From Linanthus parryae (lineage: Eukaryota > Streptophyta > Magnoliopsida > Ericales > Polemoniaceae), in contig JALGPY010000002.1 of NCBI GenBank assembly GCA_023055425.1, positions 46,957,321-47,021,320 of the forward strand: a DNA stretch of 64,000 bases. Direction: 5' to 3'. The notes below the pieces were generated by a model that worked only from the letters and a program-made list of their open reading frames with translations, was not told the DNA's origin and made no database searches. A program made the translations under genes and the position numbers. The stretch's first letter is position 1, and every line of letters starts with the position of its first letter. This document shows, one piece after another, positions 11,281 through 22,937 of this stretch.

Positions 11281-11718
11281 TTAGAGCCTGTTTGGTTCCA
11301 GCTTAAAATCTCAATAATCTGATGAAAAGAATCTGGAGTGAATAAGCTGGCTGAAATTATAATCTGAAAACTGTTTGGCATGCGCTGAAAATTTGGAATT
11401 AAAATTTAATTGCGCTTGGCAAAACCTGTAGCTTTTACAACAAAATTTACAATAAATGCATTTATTTGAACTATAATACGTTTAAGATGCTAAGCGTTTG
11501 CACAAATTAACAATTCAAGCATTAAAGGGATGATAGAGTATGATATTTTATACTTTTCACTCAAAAAATCTTCAAAATCGGAGATTACATAATCTGGAGA
11601 TTATTAGCCAACTTAAATTAAAATCTGGCTCAAAAAATCTGCGAAACAAACAAGATTAAATTTTTTGGCAGATTTTAATCTCAAATGAGATTTTAATCTC
11701 GAACCAAACAAGCACTAA
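11281..11718. mobile_element. MITE with TGTTTGGTT inverted ends
   Basis: Left end TTAGAGCCTGTTTGGTTC and right end read inward TTAGTGCTTGTTTGGTTC match at 16 of 18 positions, and AAAATCTC words continue the arms. About 438 bp, AT rich, no ORF. The superfamily is uncertain because no clear target duplication is visible. Confidence 0.6.
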
Positions 11719-12846
11719 ATGGAAAGAAAGCAAGATATATTTTTTTTTTTTTTGTCCAACGGAAAGAAAGCAAGATAGACACTACTATCTATGTTTCTTT
11801 TAAATTACCTTATATAAAATGATCCAGATTTTAAGAAATGCAGTATGTGTTATTTACAACTATGCCCTTCAAAATAGTATAATCACACAAAAATATGACA
11901 CTTTAAACAGAAAGAAATGTGAACACACAATAAATGGAGGGCATGATAATTTTTTTCACAACAAAAAATCAATAAATAATGGAAGTGGGCTGATAGAGAG
12001 GGAACGGCCAAATAAGATAAGTAGGCTGATTCAGAAGAAATCGGGAAAGTAACTCTTTGATTCACATGATTGTTACAAGCACACGGTTATTAGAGATTTT
12101 GGAACGAAATTGGAAGTCTGATTTTGAAAAATAGGATTCGGAACTGTTTTTTGTTGATAAATGGAGCAAAGTCGAGGTCTAGTTTCAAAATACGGGGTTG
12201 TCATTTTTTCTAGTGACTCATGTGCGAGTGTTGACAGAGTGGCAGAGTCGTGGCAAAGTCAAATTTATTCACAACATAGTGACAGCTTTTATCGTTTTCT
12301 ACTATTTATCTTGATATATCTAATTATAAAAAATCATATTTGAGAAAGAGGATGGTCAATACAGGAAAAAGTTCTTTTTTTTTAATCCCGGCTTATTTTC
12401 TGAGAAAATTTCCACATAGTATAGCTGATATACGAAAATTCAGTTTAATAGGCCAAAACAATATTACCTGAAAGTTGAAGCGACTCGTAGTATTTCACAA
12501 ATAAGCCCATGCCGAACACCACCTTCATTTTCTTTTTGTTAAACACCAACTTTATTAGGAGCACGAGCTAGTAAATGTTGGAGTGTTTTTATTTACAAAG
12601 GGCATAATTTATGTATTTAAAAAGAATTGGGCATTTAGTGATAATTTTCAATAGTTTGAGTAAGGAGGTAGGTTTCCCTTTCAGCCTTAGCTGGCTAAAC
12701 TTCTCTAGGACTTGACCAAACCATACATTTTGCTGGAAACTGTGGATGGTTCTATTTTGAGGAAACAATTTCTAACAGGTATCCGATAGTATTATTGCTC
12801 CGCAAGCATCCCATAAATGGGGAATCACATACGTGGCGGTGGTTTG
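11719..12846. other. Intergenic DNA, nothing assignable
   Basis: AT-rich sequence with short spurious frames only. No recognisable domain, RNA gene or bounded element is visible. Confidence 0.5.
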
Positions 12847-12854
12847 GATGCGAC

Positions 12855-13152
12855 CAGAGTCGTCTCTATAATTAGGCCAACTTACGACTTGTCTAGGGCC
12901 CCAATAACAGGAGGGGCCCAATTTTCAATAACAATGAGGGTTATATAAGTAAATTTACATACATATAGTATGATTCACACGTTTATCGGACAACAATATG
13001 TTGAATTAAAAAAAAAAACTTTAGGTATCTAAACTGAATTCTTCTACTTTTTTAAAATAATATGTTATTCTGCTACACATGTTTCTCTCCTAAAAAGAGG
13101 GCCCGAGGAGTTGGAATTGCCTAAGGCCTGGGGAAACCTATAGACGGCCCTG
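12855..13152. mobile_element. hAT-like MITE with 8-bp duplication
   Basis: About 298 bp with ends CAGAGTCGTCTCTATA and (read from the right) CAGGGCCGTCTATA. Flanking octamers GATGCGAC (12847-12854) and GATGTAAC (13153-13160) match at 6 of 8 positions. Non-coding. Confidence 0.7.
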
Positions 13153-13442
13153 GATGTAACAGATTGTGAGGAAAACTACAAGTGGTAGAACTTATGAAGC
13201 CTATGAATTGCTTGATGAAGCTATTTACATGAGTTGGACACTAAATATCGTTACAGATGTATATGGGGATGGATGAGTTAAGATAGATTGGTTTGTAATT
13301 TGTTATTGTTGTGTTATGTGATTTTTTTATCTCAAATCACAACTTTACCAATATTGTGTGTGTTCCAAATTTTGGCTGATTTCGGTCTAGAGTAAGAAAG
13401 AAAGATGGCTGCCAAGAAAGTTTGATACAGAACAATATGATT

Positions 13443-14980
13443 CATACAACAAGGTTGCGCTTGGGCCATTGGCAATGGTACCACTGTAAGCATAGGTGCA
13501 GACAAATGGATCCCAAATATGGAATGCCCACTTTCCTATTTCCTCAACTCCTCTCACCTCAACAACAGAAAGGTCGATGAGTTTATCGTAACCATCGACG
13601 GCAAAAATGCTTGGAACATCGACCTGCTTTCTCGCACCTTACCTACATTCCTGGTGCACACCATCATGACAATTCAACTCCTCACCCACCCACATCTGAT
13701 ACGTTAATATGGCCTTATACATCTACTGGAGATTACACCTCCAAATCGGGCTACCGCTTCCTTGAGTCCCAACAATCGCCACTTCTTTATCCAGCTGGTT
13801 ATTTCTTTTCCCCTATGCCCCCAGATCCAGTTTGGGGTAAGCTATGGAGTCTCAAGATTCCGGAGAAACTTAAGGTCTTTCTATGGAAATGTTTGCAGCA
13901 TGGCACACTACCCTGCATGGATAATCTAGCCAAAAAACTCCCCCACGTCAGTAATTCTTGTCCCCTGTGCCACCAAACTCCCGAAACTTTGGAACATCTC
14001 TTCTTCGAGTGCCAAGTTTCGTCCTCTTTCCCAACAACCCTGCTGGTTCCTTACAGCCCCCCTTTTCCACTTGGCTGCGATTGGTTATTTTTCAACAAAT
14101 TGCCAACTACCCGAGTGTCATTGCTTTCCTATGGGCGCAATGGAGGATGCGGAACGCGACCGTTTATCGAAAAGACGCATGGAGATTATCGTCGGCGTTG
14201 GAGCTCCACCGCGCTACGATTCAGGACCTTCAACGACAAATGTTGGTGCCACACACTATTCCAGCTGCTGCTACCAGTAACGCCGATGATGCAACTTCAC
14301 AACCTGCTGCATTCTACTCCATTACGCGGGTTGTTTCCTTTTCCCAACAACCTTTCGCAGACTGCCTCGTTAAGGTTGATGGAGCATGGCGACAGGACAT
14401 GCAAAGCGGCGCAGTTGGAGTCTTCATACATTCCCCGCCTCGCCCTTCTATATCATACTCTCAACACTTTCCAGCAGCCTCTCCTCTCCAGATGGAATTA
14501 CTAGCAATATACCAGGGGCTTTTGATTGCAAAACAAAACAACTTTAAATTCATATTAATATGTACTGACAGTTGTATCTCTTATAATCTGTTGCAGGGGA
14601 ATGAGAAAGGATCTTATAAGGATGCACCCATTTTAGACAAAGTAAGGCAGGAAGTGGATGATCTCGAAGATTGTATCATAACTAAGGTTCCGCGTAGTGA
14701 TGTTGCCGAAGCACACCGCTTATCCAAGCAAGCCTCCGTTTTGCCCTAGTAGAGCCCCTGTTGTGTTTTACTCTGTATATTTGTCCACAACATGGAGGTT
14801 CTAGTTTGTTGGAACCTATGCTTGGATGTATAATATTTAGTAAGGGATGTGTATGTATGTTGTAATGGTGTGCTCATGTAGATACAGTAGTAGCTAGCTC
14901 CAAAACCATTCCTGCCATGATGGTGTATCCTCTGTTTCCTTTCTCGCTATATATATAAATCCTTACCCTTTGATCAAAAA
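13443..14980 (+). mobile_element. 5'-truncated L1-type LINE
   Basis: A non-LTR retrotransposon fragment holding the C-terminal part of ORF2. The first half encodes the region leading into the zinc-binding reverse-transcriptase domain (KSGYRFLES..., LWSLKIPEKLKVFLWKC, CPLCHQTPETLEHLFFEC, about 13740-14012). After a frameshift near 14010-14060 the next frame carries an RNase H-like domain (VKVDGAWRQ..., LICTDSCISYNLL, about 14370-14610). The 3' end is GATCAAAAA. Exact 14-bp target duplications AGAACAATATGATT flank it (13429-13442 and 14981-14994), so the 5' truncation occurred at insertion. The endonuclease and polymerase core are absent. Confidence 0.92.
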
Positions 14981-15262
14981 AGAACAATATGATTGGTGGT
15001 CATGGATGAGTGAGTGGTGGTGGAAGATTGAGGGTAACGAGTCAAAAAAATTGTCAAATGCTGGCTTTATAGTGGAGATATGCGGAAGGGGATATAGCGT
15101 CGTCATGTTTGACCACAATAGGGGGTAAAGTGTCTTTATACAAAACACGAAGGGCCAAAAGTATCCTTAAACCTAAGCATAAGGGCGGAAGTGTCTTTTA
15201 TCCTAATAATTAACATTCTCACTTAATAGGCAATAGCCTGTTACTAGAAAACACCGGTCTTT

Positions 15263-15560
15263 TTTATTTTAGAAATTGTTTTTGTCAAACGGGTTTGAAC
15301 CCGTGACCTCATGTAGGTGAGAAATTTTTGTTTGCTCTTAGAGCAAATGATGTGTATTTGCTCTAACCATACATCACAGGACACGTCAGGAGGAAAGAGA
15401 ATGAGTGGCAGACAAAAAAAAGGTGGATTTCTATATGTTCCTGACGTGTCCTTTAATGTATTGCTTAGAGTATCATGTCATATTTACTCTTGGAGCAAGC
15501 AATAATTACTCCATACAGGGGCTTTCAACGCTCTATCGCTTGAACTACCACCCTAGCTGC
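15263..15560 (-). mobile_element. Short tRNA-derived SINE split by a MITE
   Basis: On the minus strand the box A region GGTGGTAGTTCAAGCGATAG (right part) and box B GGGTTCAAACCC (left part) belong to one tRNA-like head, interrupted by the MITE at 15319-15511. Without the insertion and its duplication the SINE is about 96 bp. Target duplications GAAAACACCGGTCTTT (15247-15262) and GAAAACACCAGTCTTT (15561-15576) differ by one base. Confidence 0.82.
15319..15511. mobile_element. 193-bp MITE inserted in a SINE
   Basis: The ends GAGAAATTTTTGTTTGCTC and, read from the right, GAGTAATTATTGCTTGCTC form a terminal inverted repeat that continues for about 30 bp. Flanking 9-mers CATGTAGGT (15310-15318) and CATACAGGG (15512-15520) agree at 6 of 9 positions, which suggests a Mutator-like 9-bp duplication that has since diverged. 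Non-coding. Confidence 0.65.
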
Positions 15561-15576
15561 GAAAACACCAGTCTTT

Positions 15577-16561
15577 AATATCACTAGATGACGGAAAAGA
15601 GTGATGATCTCGGAGAACCACCGCATTCGAAGAGAGATGGAAAGCGCCACCGGAGAGGAAGTACAAACTCAATGTCGATGGGTCCTGATCTTACTTTCAA
15701 AGAATTATCGGCGCCGGTGTGATCTTTCAGATCATTACCGAACTGTAGTAAAGGCAAAAGCAGAAAAACTTGACTAGAAAAACAGTGTTAAAGAGACGGA
15801 AATGATGGCCTTAGAATTGCGAATCGATGTAGCCCCTTGAAATGCAGGTTACATATCTAGTCATAGAAAGCGATTCACAAGAAGTACTAATCAACAAGAG
15901 CAAGTAATCGGAACGAAGTCCATTGAAAGACCGATTGATATGCGGGCAGATCAGGAAAAGCAGAAGTCCAATGAAGCTTCACAACAAGAAACGCAAATGG
16001 TGCAACAAACAATTTGGCTCAGAAGGCACCATCTCTTGCGGGACCTTTAGAATTCCCTAGTTGGTTTTCCAAAGTGGTTGACAGATGTCCTTTACAATCA
16101 ATGTTAACATTTTGAGTGATTAATGCAAGTTTATTTTCTCGAAGATAATAATAAATAGTATTCCCTCTTTCTCAGTATTTCGGTCGCCTTTGGAGATTCT
16201 AAATTTTTAAGGGTAGATTTTATCATTACATTTTCACTAATTTTGTATCATGTCATTTACTTGAATATTCTTACTTTTTTAGCTTTTTGTTGATGTTACT
16301 CCCACCCTTTTTAGGACAGAATTGTAAAATTGCAATATTATGGGTCATTAAAAAAAAATCAAATAAAATAATTCGGGACAAAAAAAATATAATAGATGAC
16401 CATAGGGAGTATAATAAATTTTTCAAGGGTGAGCCAAATCTTGGCCGCATATATTTTCTCTTTGAGGGTGTGACACATATATTAATCAGATCTTATGGTT
16501 ATTATTAAGCCACTGTAACAAGATGGACTGTAAAAGACCAAGCTTCACCGATATTAGAATG
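15577..16561. other. Intergenic DNA, nothing assignable
   Basis: No coding region, RNA gene or bounded mobile element is supported here. Confidence 0.5.
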
Positions 16562-16882
16562 TTAGAGTATCTCCAATAGGTCGTGCAAAATGCATTATTA
16601 AAGAAATGTGAAGAAGCTACTGAAAATTGAGGTCCAAGAGACTATGCAAATTAGCATGCATTTTACAGAAGTTACATCTACTTTGTTATTTTAGAGAACT
16701 AGAAATCATGAAAGCAAAAAAAAATATATATATGTTTTCTACTATGTTTTTCGGAATTGCGTAGTTTAACTAGTTAACACACAAAATAATTTTTACTTTT
16801 GGAATGAATCCTTAAGATATTTGACATGCAAAGTTTAAAATATGCAAAATTTATATTTTTTTCATCTCCTAGATGCTCTTAT
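16562..16882. mobile_element. MITE with TTAGAG(C/T)ATCTCC ends
   Basis: Left end TTAGAGTATCTCCAATAGG and right end read inward TATAAGAGCATCTAGG are imperfect inverted repeats around about 320 bp of AT-rich DNA. It resembles the element at 8293-8588. Confidence 0.5.
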
Positions 16883-17013
16883 ATTATTGTTAGATAAATT
16901 GCCTAAATTGTCCTTAGCCCACCTGATTAATTAATTAAATAAGTTATTTGAAGTAGGTATGTTTGGGAGCTATTTAACTGCCCAACTAATTTACGCTGCG
17001 CCCATTTCAAAAA

Positions 17014-17403
17014 TAGTCCACTCCTGAATATTTGGGGTACCAAACACAGATTTAACAAATTATCCTAACCAAGAATAGAATATCAATCAAATAACAAAAT
17101 AAATGTTTATACACCCACTTGAATTGTTATTTTAATTAAAGTTGTATCGTTACTGTTTTGAGAAGGCGTATGATCAATTTTAGCCTTGGAATCAAAGTCA
17201 TTCCCCTCATTGGTAGTGAATGGTGGGGTTTGCGACTAAAAGGCTTTAAAGCCACACTTCAAATAGTAATACAATCCTCAAATAGGGCAAGCAAACATTA
17301 TAAATATGAAGGTTCTCATTAAAAAAAAAAAAAAAAAAAAGGAAAATCGAAACAGATATCCCACAATAAAAATCCCAATTATCAAAAGTTCACCATGCCC
17401 ATT
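17014..17403 (+). repeat. Left copy of a 390-bp direct repeat flanking a LINE
   Basis: The segment from TAGTCCACTCCTGAATATT to CACCATGCCCATT is repeated at 29376-29755. The copies differ at about four bases and in an A run (20 here, 10 there). The left copy ends exactly where the truncated LINE begins and the right copy begins exactly at the LINE poly(A), which is the geometry of a target-site duplication. Confidence 0.9.
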
Positions 17404-17429
17404 GCGTTGAAGAAAGACTTGACAGATGT

Positions 17430-19960
17430 GTGGCTTCCTCTGAATGGCTACACAGCTGGGCTAACTCAAAGATTACTCATGTGAATGTTTCAGGCTCTGA
17501 TCATAGTCTCCTGCTGTTAGACACAGATCACTCCTCTCACATCAAGGACCCTGCTTGTTTCAGATTTGATTCAAGGTGGGTTAATATTCCTGAAGTTAGA
17601 GGAATCATTGAAAGTGTTTGGAGTTCAAATGTGGATGGAAATCCCATGTTTTCTGTCAAGACCAAACTCAAGAGATGCAGACAAGAGCTTAGAAGGTGGA
17701 GTAAGGCTCATGATAGAAGGCTCACTAGAAAGATCAGAGAAAAGGAAGAGGCTGCTAGGAGAATCAGAGAAGAGGGGGACTCTGCAAACATTGATGAGCT
17801 TCTTGACATTGAAACTTCTCTAGAGGCTTTATGGCTTGAAGAAGAGCAGCTTTGGAAGGATAAAGCAAGAATTAATTGGCTTAAAGCTGGAGATAAAAAC
17901 ACAAAATTTTTTCAGTCAGTAGTAAAGCAGAGAAGGAAGATGAATCACATCCCTGGAGTGATTAGTGAAGGGGGCTTTTGGTGCAGCAGCAAAGATGAGA
18001 TTTTGAAGCACTTTGAAGCTTTTTACAAGAGTTTATATTCAGAGCATGAAGAAAGGGATGCCTCCCTTGTCCTTTCTACTGTCAAGAGAAAAGTTACAAG
18101 AAGGATGAATGAGTTTTTGACTCATGAGTTCAGTGATGAAGAGATAAAAGAGGCCTGTTTTGACATTAACCCGGATAAATCTCCAGGTTATGATGGATTC
18201 TCAGCTAAGTTTTTTCAAACTTACTGGGATTTAATTGGAGCTGACATATGTAGGGCTATTAAAGGCTTCTTCAGATCAGGAAAGTTGCTTAAAAGCATCA
18301 ACCTTACACATATTTGCCTCATTCCAAAAGTGCAGAATCCTCTTCAAGTTAAAGACTATAGACCAATTAGTTTATGCACAGTCCTCTACAAGATCTTGGC
18401 CAAGTGTATGTCTGTCAGATTGAGCACCATTTTGGATCAAATCATCTCCTGTAATCAGTCAGGATTTGTTAAAGGAAGAGCCATTGCAGATAATATCATG
18501 TTAGCTCAAGAGGTCATGCATTATCTGAAGAGCAAGAGAAGGGGATTTGGAGAAATGGCAATCAAGCTGGACATGTTGAAGGCATTTGATAGGGTCAACT
18601 GGAATTATCTTGAAGGTATGATGCTTAAACTGGGTTTTTGCAGAAAATGGACAAACTGGATCATGACATGTGTTAAGAATGTCAGCTATAAGGTTGTCAT
18701 CAATAATGAGCTCACTGATTTTATTATTCCTCAAAGAGGCTTGAGGCAGGGAGATCCCCTCTCCCCTCTTCTCTTTGTTATCTGTGCAGAGGGACTAACC
18801 TCTCTCTTTAAACATTTTGAAAATGAAAGATGGATTTCTGGGATCAAAATTGCTAGGCACAGCCCAGCCATTAGCCATCTGCTCTTTGCAGATAACTCCA
18901 TTTTATTTTGCAGGGCTACAATGACTGATGCATCTGCTGTAAATGCAATTTTGAAAGTCTATGAAAAGGCTTCTGGACAAGCTATAAACAGAGAAAAGTC
19001 TCAAATCTTTTTTAGCCCAAGCACAAGTGGGATCCTAAAGAGTTTTATTCAGTTCTTTTTGAGTATTAGTAAGGACTTTAAGGAAGGATCTTATTTGAGT
19101 CTTCCTGCTCTTATTGGCAAATCCAAGTCTCATACCTTGAAATTTCTGAAAGAGATATTTATTGCCAAACTTTCTGGATGGAGTTTAAATTTTCTTAGTC
19201 AAGCTGGGAAGGAGGTGCTACTCAAGTCTGTTTTATCTGCTCTCCCTACATATACAATGTCCTGTTTCTTGTTCCCAAGAAAAGTCTGTCATGAGTTGTC
19301 CCAAATTATGGCAAATTTTTGGTGGGGCTCTAAGAATCAGGAGCAGAAAAGAATTCACTGGAAAAGCTGGGGGCATTTGTGCAATTTAAAAGCTAGTGGA
19401 GGGCTTGATTTCAAGAACCTTCATAATTTTAACCTTGCTCTATTAGAAAAACAAGCTTGGAAATTGCTTATTGATGGCAACTCTTTATTTGCTGCAGTGT
19501 TTAAAGGGAAATATTTCCATTCAAAGTCTTTCTGGTTTGCAGCTCCCACACAAGGGTGTTCTTGGATCTGGAGAGGCCTTTGTGAGGGTCTAAATGTCCT
19601 AAGGAAAGGGGTCAGATGGAGGGTGGGAAGTGGCTCTTCTATCTCTGTCTGGGATGATCCTTGGATTCCCAGAAACTCAGATTTTTATGTCTACTCAAGA
19701 AGACCTCTTGACACTTGCATTTCTAAGGTCAGTGATCTTATTTTGCATAATGAAAGGCTTTGGAATGCAGATTTGATTTATGGCATTTTTTCTGATGAAG
19801 AAGCAAGATTGATCATGTCAATGCCTGTGGGTAGTTTAAATTGCAGAGACAAACTGATTTGGAATTTCTCCAACAATAGTGATTTTAAAGTTTCCTCTGC
19901 TTATAGACTATTGGAGAATGGTTGTGATGTTGAAAATCCATCTTCCAGTCATGGTGCTAT
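17430..19960 (+). pseudogene. LINE ORF2, reverse-transcriptase part
   Basis: Open frame of the LINE upstream of the copia insertion. It runs in frame from 17405 without stops, lacks most of the endonuclease, and reads into the copia LTR at 19961, where it stops at 20003. The D-to-N change at residue 489 (counted from 17430) of the polymerase box is the only catalytic defect I can see within the retained core. Confidence 0.85.
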
Positions 19961-21397
19961 TGTTGGAATAGATGCCCTAGAGGCAATCGTAGATTTAGTA
20001 TGAACAATGTTTTGGCTAGAATATTCATTTATTATTTATGGCGATATTTAATATAATGAAGTCCTTAGATAAATTGTGTTATTTATCTTAAATATCCCTA
20101 GTCCATTATATTGATTAATAGGACAATCAAATATAGACTAGTATGTGGGTAGATTGATATGGAGATATCAAGTCTAACACATGGGTATGCATTAGGAGTA
20201 ATGGCATACTGGATTGACCCACGACGAAAAGGATACATTAGATTATGTGAAGTCACAATCGCTTTTCGTAGTGCTAATATTATTGCAATCCTTAGACTTG
20301 AAGTCACTAGATACTCTAGTTGTGAAATATTGCGCTTTGATGTTATCAAACGTTACACCGTAACTGGGTAATCATAAAGGTGGCTATCGGGCGTGATAGG
20401 AAGCAAGCTTAGAGATCGTAGTGATGTAGATAGGATTTGTCCCTCCCACATAATGGGGGTAAATATCCACGGCCACTCGAGGGATGAGGCTTATTGAATG
20501 TCTGGCCAGACTCAGATAAATTAATATAGAGATATCAAAGTTATCTGCAAGCATAAGCATATTCCCAGGATCGAGGAACTATGGATTGGATATACGAGTG
20601 TGACTATTTATGTCTCGTGTCCAATCCGGATATGGAGACAAAGGGATAATGCAATATGACATATTGGGCACAAAGGTTTGTCGGGATCACTGACTATTTC
20701 TATTGGTTGGGTTGCATGGATGTGTTGCTAGACACCGCTCCATGTTAGTAATAGTTACTACCAACTGTATAGAAACCTATGGGGTCACACGTCAAATAGA
20801 GTAGAGCTAGATTTGGGATTAATTAATATGGATTAATTAATAGAAGGATCATTGTGCAACACCTTGCAAACTTAGTAGGACTAATTTGCAAGGAAGGGAA
20901 TAGTTCTAGTCCTACTAGAACAAGAAAACTCTTTTATGGAAACGACAAGGAGTTGTTGGAGTATATAAAGGAGGCTCTAGCTTCCTTCCCACTACATGAG
21001 TTATTACTCATAACACACAAAGAGTGGGAGAGAGCAAAAGAGAGAGCAAGACAAGGTGCTAGGGCCGAAACCCTAGCCACCCGTCCGCCCCCTACCCGAC
21101 GGCAAGGAGAGGGCCGCCCCCTCCCTTGTGCCTTGGTGGTTTGTTGCTTTGATCTTCATTCCTCTTCCTCCAAGGTTCAAGCTAGCACTTGTTTGAAGGA
21201 AGAATCTAGATCTCACCTCTAGACGTGGATCAACCGTAGAGACGAGGACATCATTCTTCGTGTGATCTCACAAATCAAAAGGTACACATCTTCTATGTCC
21301 TTAATCATGTTATGATGTCTCTTCCTGTGATCCTTGGTGGGCTTTGAGTAGGATTAATTTTGTTATTCCGCTGCGTTACCTACATCAAAACCCAACA
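19961..21397 (+). repeat. 5' LTR of the young copia element
   Basis: 1437 bp, TG...CA ends. A TATA box TATATAAA at 20962-20969 marks the probable U3/R region, so transcription should start near 20990-21000. Small frames inside it are shared with the 3' LTR and are not genes. Confidence 0.95.
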
Positions 21398-22937
21398 GTG
21401 GTATCAGAGCCACAGGTCGTAGAGCATAACATGATATTATGTGTTTACGATTTCAGTTCATACACCGTATTATTGTTTATTACGCGAAAACTGAAAAATT
21501 AGCATAGTAGATGCAATATTGAATTTGATTCAATCAAACAAGACCCAATTTAACATTGGGTGTTAGAATTGGTGAGTTTAATCACATAGGATGTGAATAA
21601 TTGGGTTCTTGAAAATTAGGGTTCATGGGCACATGATTGAAAAGGGGTTTTCAATTATGGAAACAAAAATTATGAAATTAAATCCATAAGAAAACAACCT
21701 TGCTTGGGCAACAAGGAAGGAGGAAGGGGACTAGGGCCGAAACCCTAGCCGCCCGCCCCTCCCTTGCACGCCAAGCAAGGCCGCGGCCTCCTAGGCGTGC
21801 GGCGGTCCTAGGGTTCGGGCCACTTGTTGGCTTGGACCCTTTGGACCGTTGTGAAACCCTAGTTACCCAATTTCATTAAAATTAAACAAGCGCGTTAAAA
21901 ATTGGTTTTAACTGTATTATGTGCTTTATTGCATGGTGGATGGATATGGCCTAGGATTGTGGATGTTTATTGTTTTGTGGTTTGGTTTACGGCCTGCGAG
22001 CTGATCAAATTAATGTAATAATTAATTAAGTTTTACGGCCTGCGAGTCGTTCTTTTTCTCCTCGACATGTGAGGCTTTTATTATTTATTTATTCTAGATG
22101 TTAGGCTAGAATTAGAAATATTTAGATGATAGCCAAGAACATGGAGAAGAAGATTGGAGAACCAAAGGAGCCAAAAGACATCCCTAGGCGAGCAGCTATG
22201 GTGGAGCACATGGAGATGAGCTCGGCACTTTAGGGCAATTGGATATTATCATTGGCTTGATAATATCATTAGTCTAGAGGCCATATCCATGCCACGTTTT
22301 TTTTATTTTGTGGATGTTTATTATTCATGCCTTGTTATTTATTTTGTGTGTATGGCGCTACAAGCAAAACGATAACAAGATAATAATAAACAAGGTTGGT
22401 CTTTTATTGTGGATAGCCCAATCCAAATAAGTAGACCATGTTGATAAAGATCAACCAAACAAATTAAAGAAATCCCTCAATTAAATATTGCGTTTTGCCT
22501 TCTCTTGCCAAAACACCCTTCATGATCATGGCCTATTAAAATTCGGGCTTGCCAAAGCAAGGCGATTTTAATTTTTCATGATGTGTTGCGGACGACGCAA
22601 GCTAGTAATGCGTGTATGTTGAAAGCAAGAGGTTGGACGCAACTAGGCAAGATTCAATTGGATTGATGAGCTTAGAGGCATGACAATTAGGAGTTATCCA
22701 ATTGGATAAAGAATAAAAGGAATTTATTCACCTAATTGGACCAAGAGTTGCATGGGATGCAATTGGAATGGTTCCTACCTAAATAACCAATTCTTGGGTG
22801 ACTTGCCAAAGCAAGCTCAAGGAGAAGTGAAAAAGGGATCTTGGACCCACTAGAAAGTATAAAGATATTTTCCGCTTTAATAGTGAGGGCTATTAATCCG
22901 AGAAAAATAGTGGGAGCTATATTTAATTATCTAGCCA
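21398..22937 (+). other. Long untranslated leader of the young copia element
   Basis: About 1.5 kb between the LTR and gag-pol, starting with the tRNA-Met primer binding site. It contains a GC-rich block (about 21733-21800) repeating words found in the LTR, such as GGGCCGAAACCCTAGCC. No coding frame is recognisable; packaging signals would be expected here but cannot be identified. Confidence 0.75.

Noticed and set aside
13611..14749. Host gene with overlapping frames
   Set aside because: Both frames encode LINE ORF2 domains and the whole stretch lies between exact target duplications.
16960..17060. Very small MITE with TGTTTGG ends (around the left LINE repeat)
   Set aside because: Only about nine bases of the proposed ends match and no target duplication is visible.
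20098..21222. Genes in the 1437-bp repeat (83, 70 and 122 codons)
   Set aside because: Identical or near-identical frames occur in the 3' LTR at an offset of 6993 bp; they are LTR sequence without known domains.
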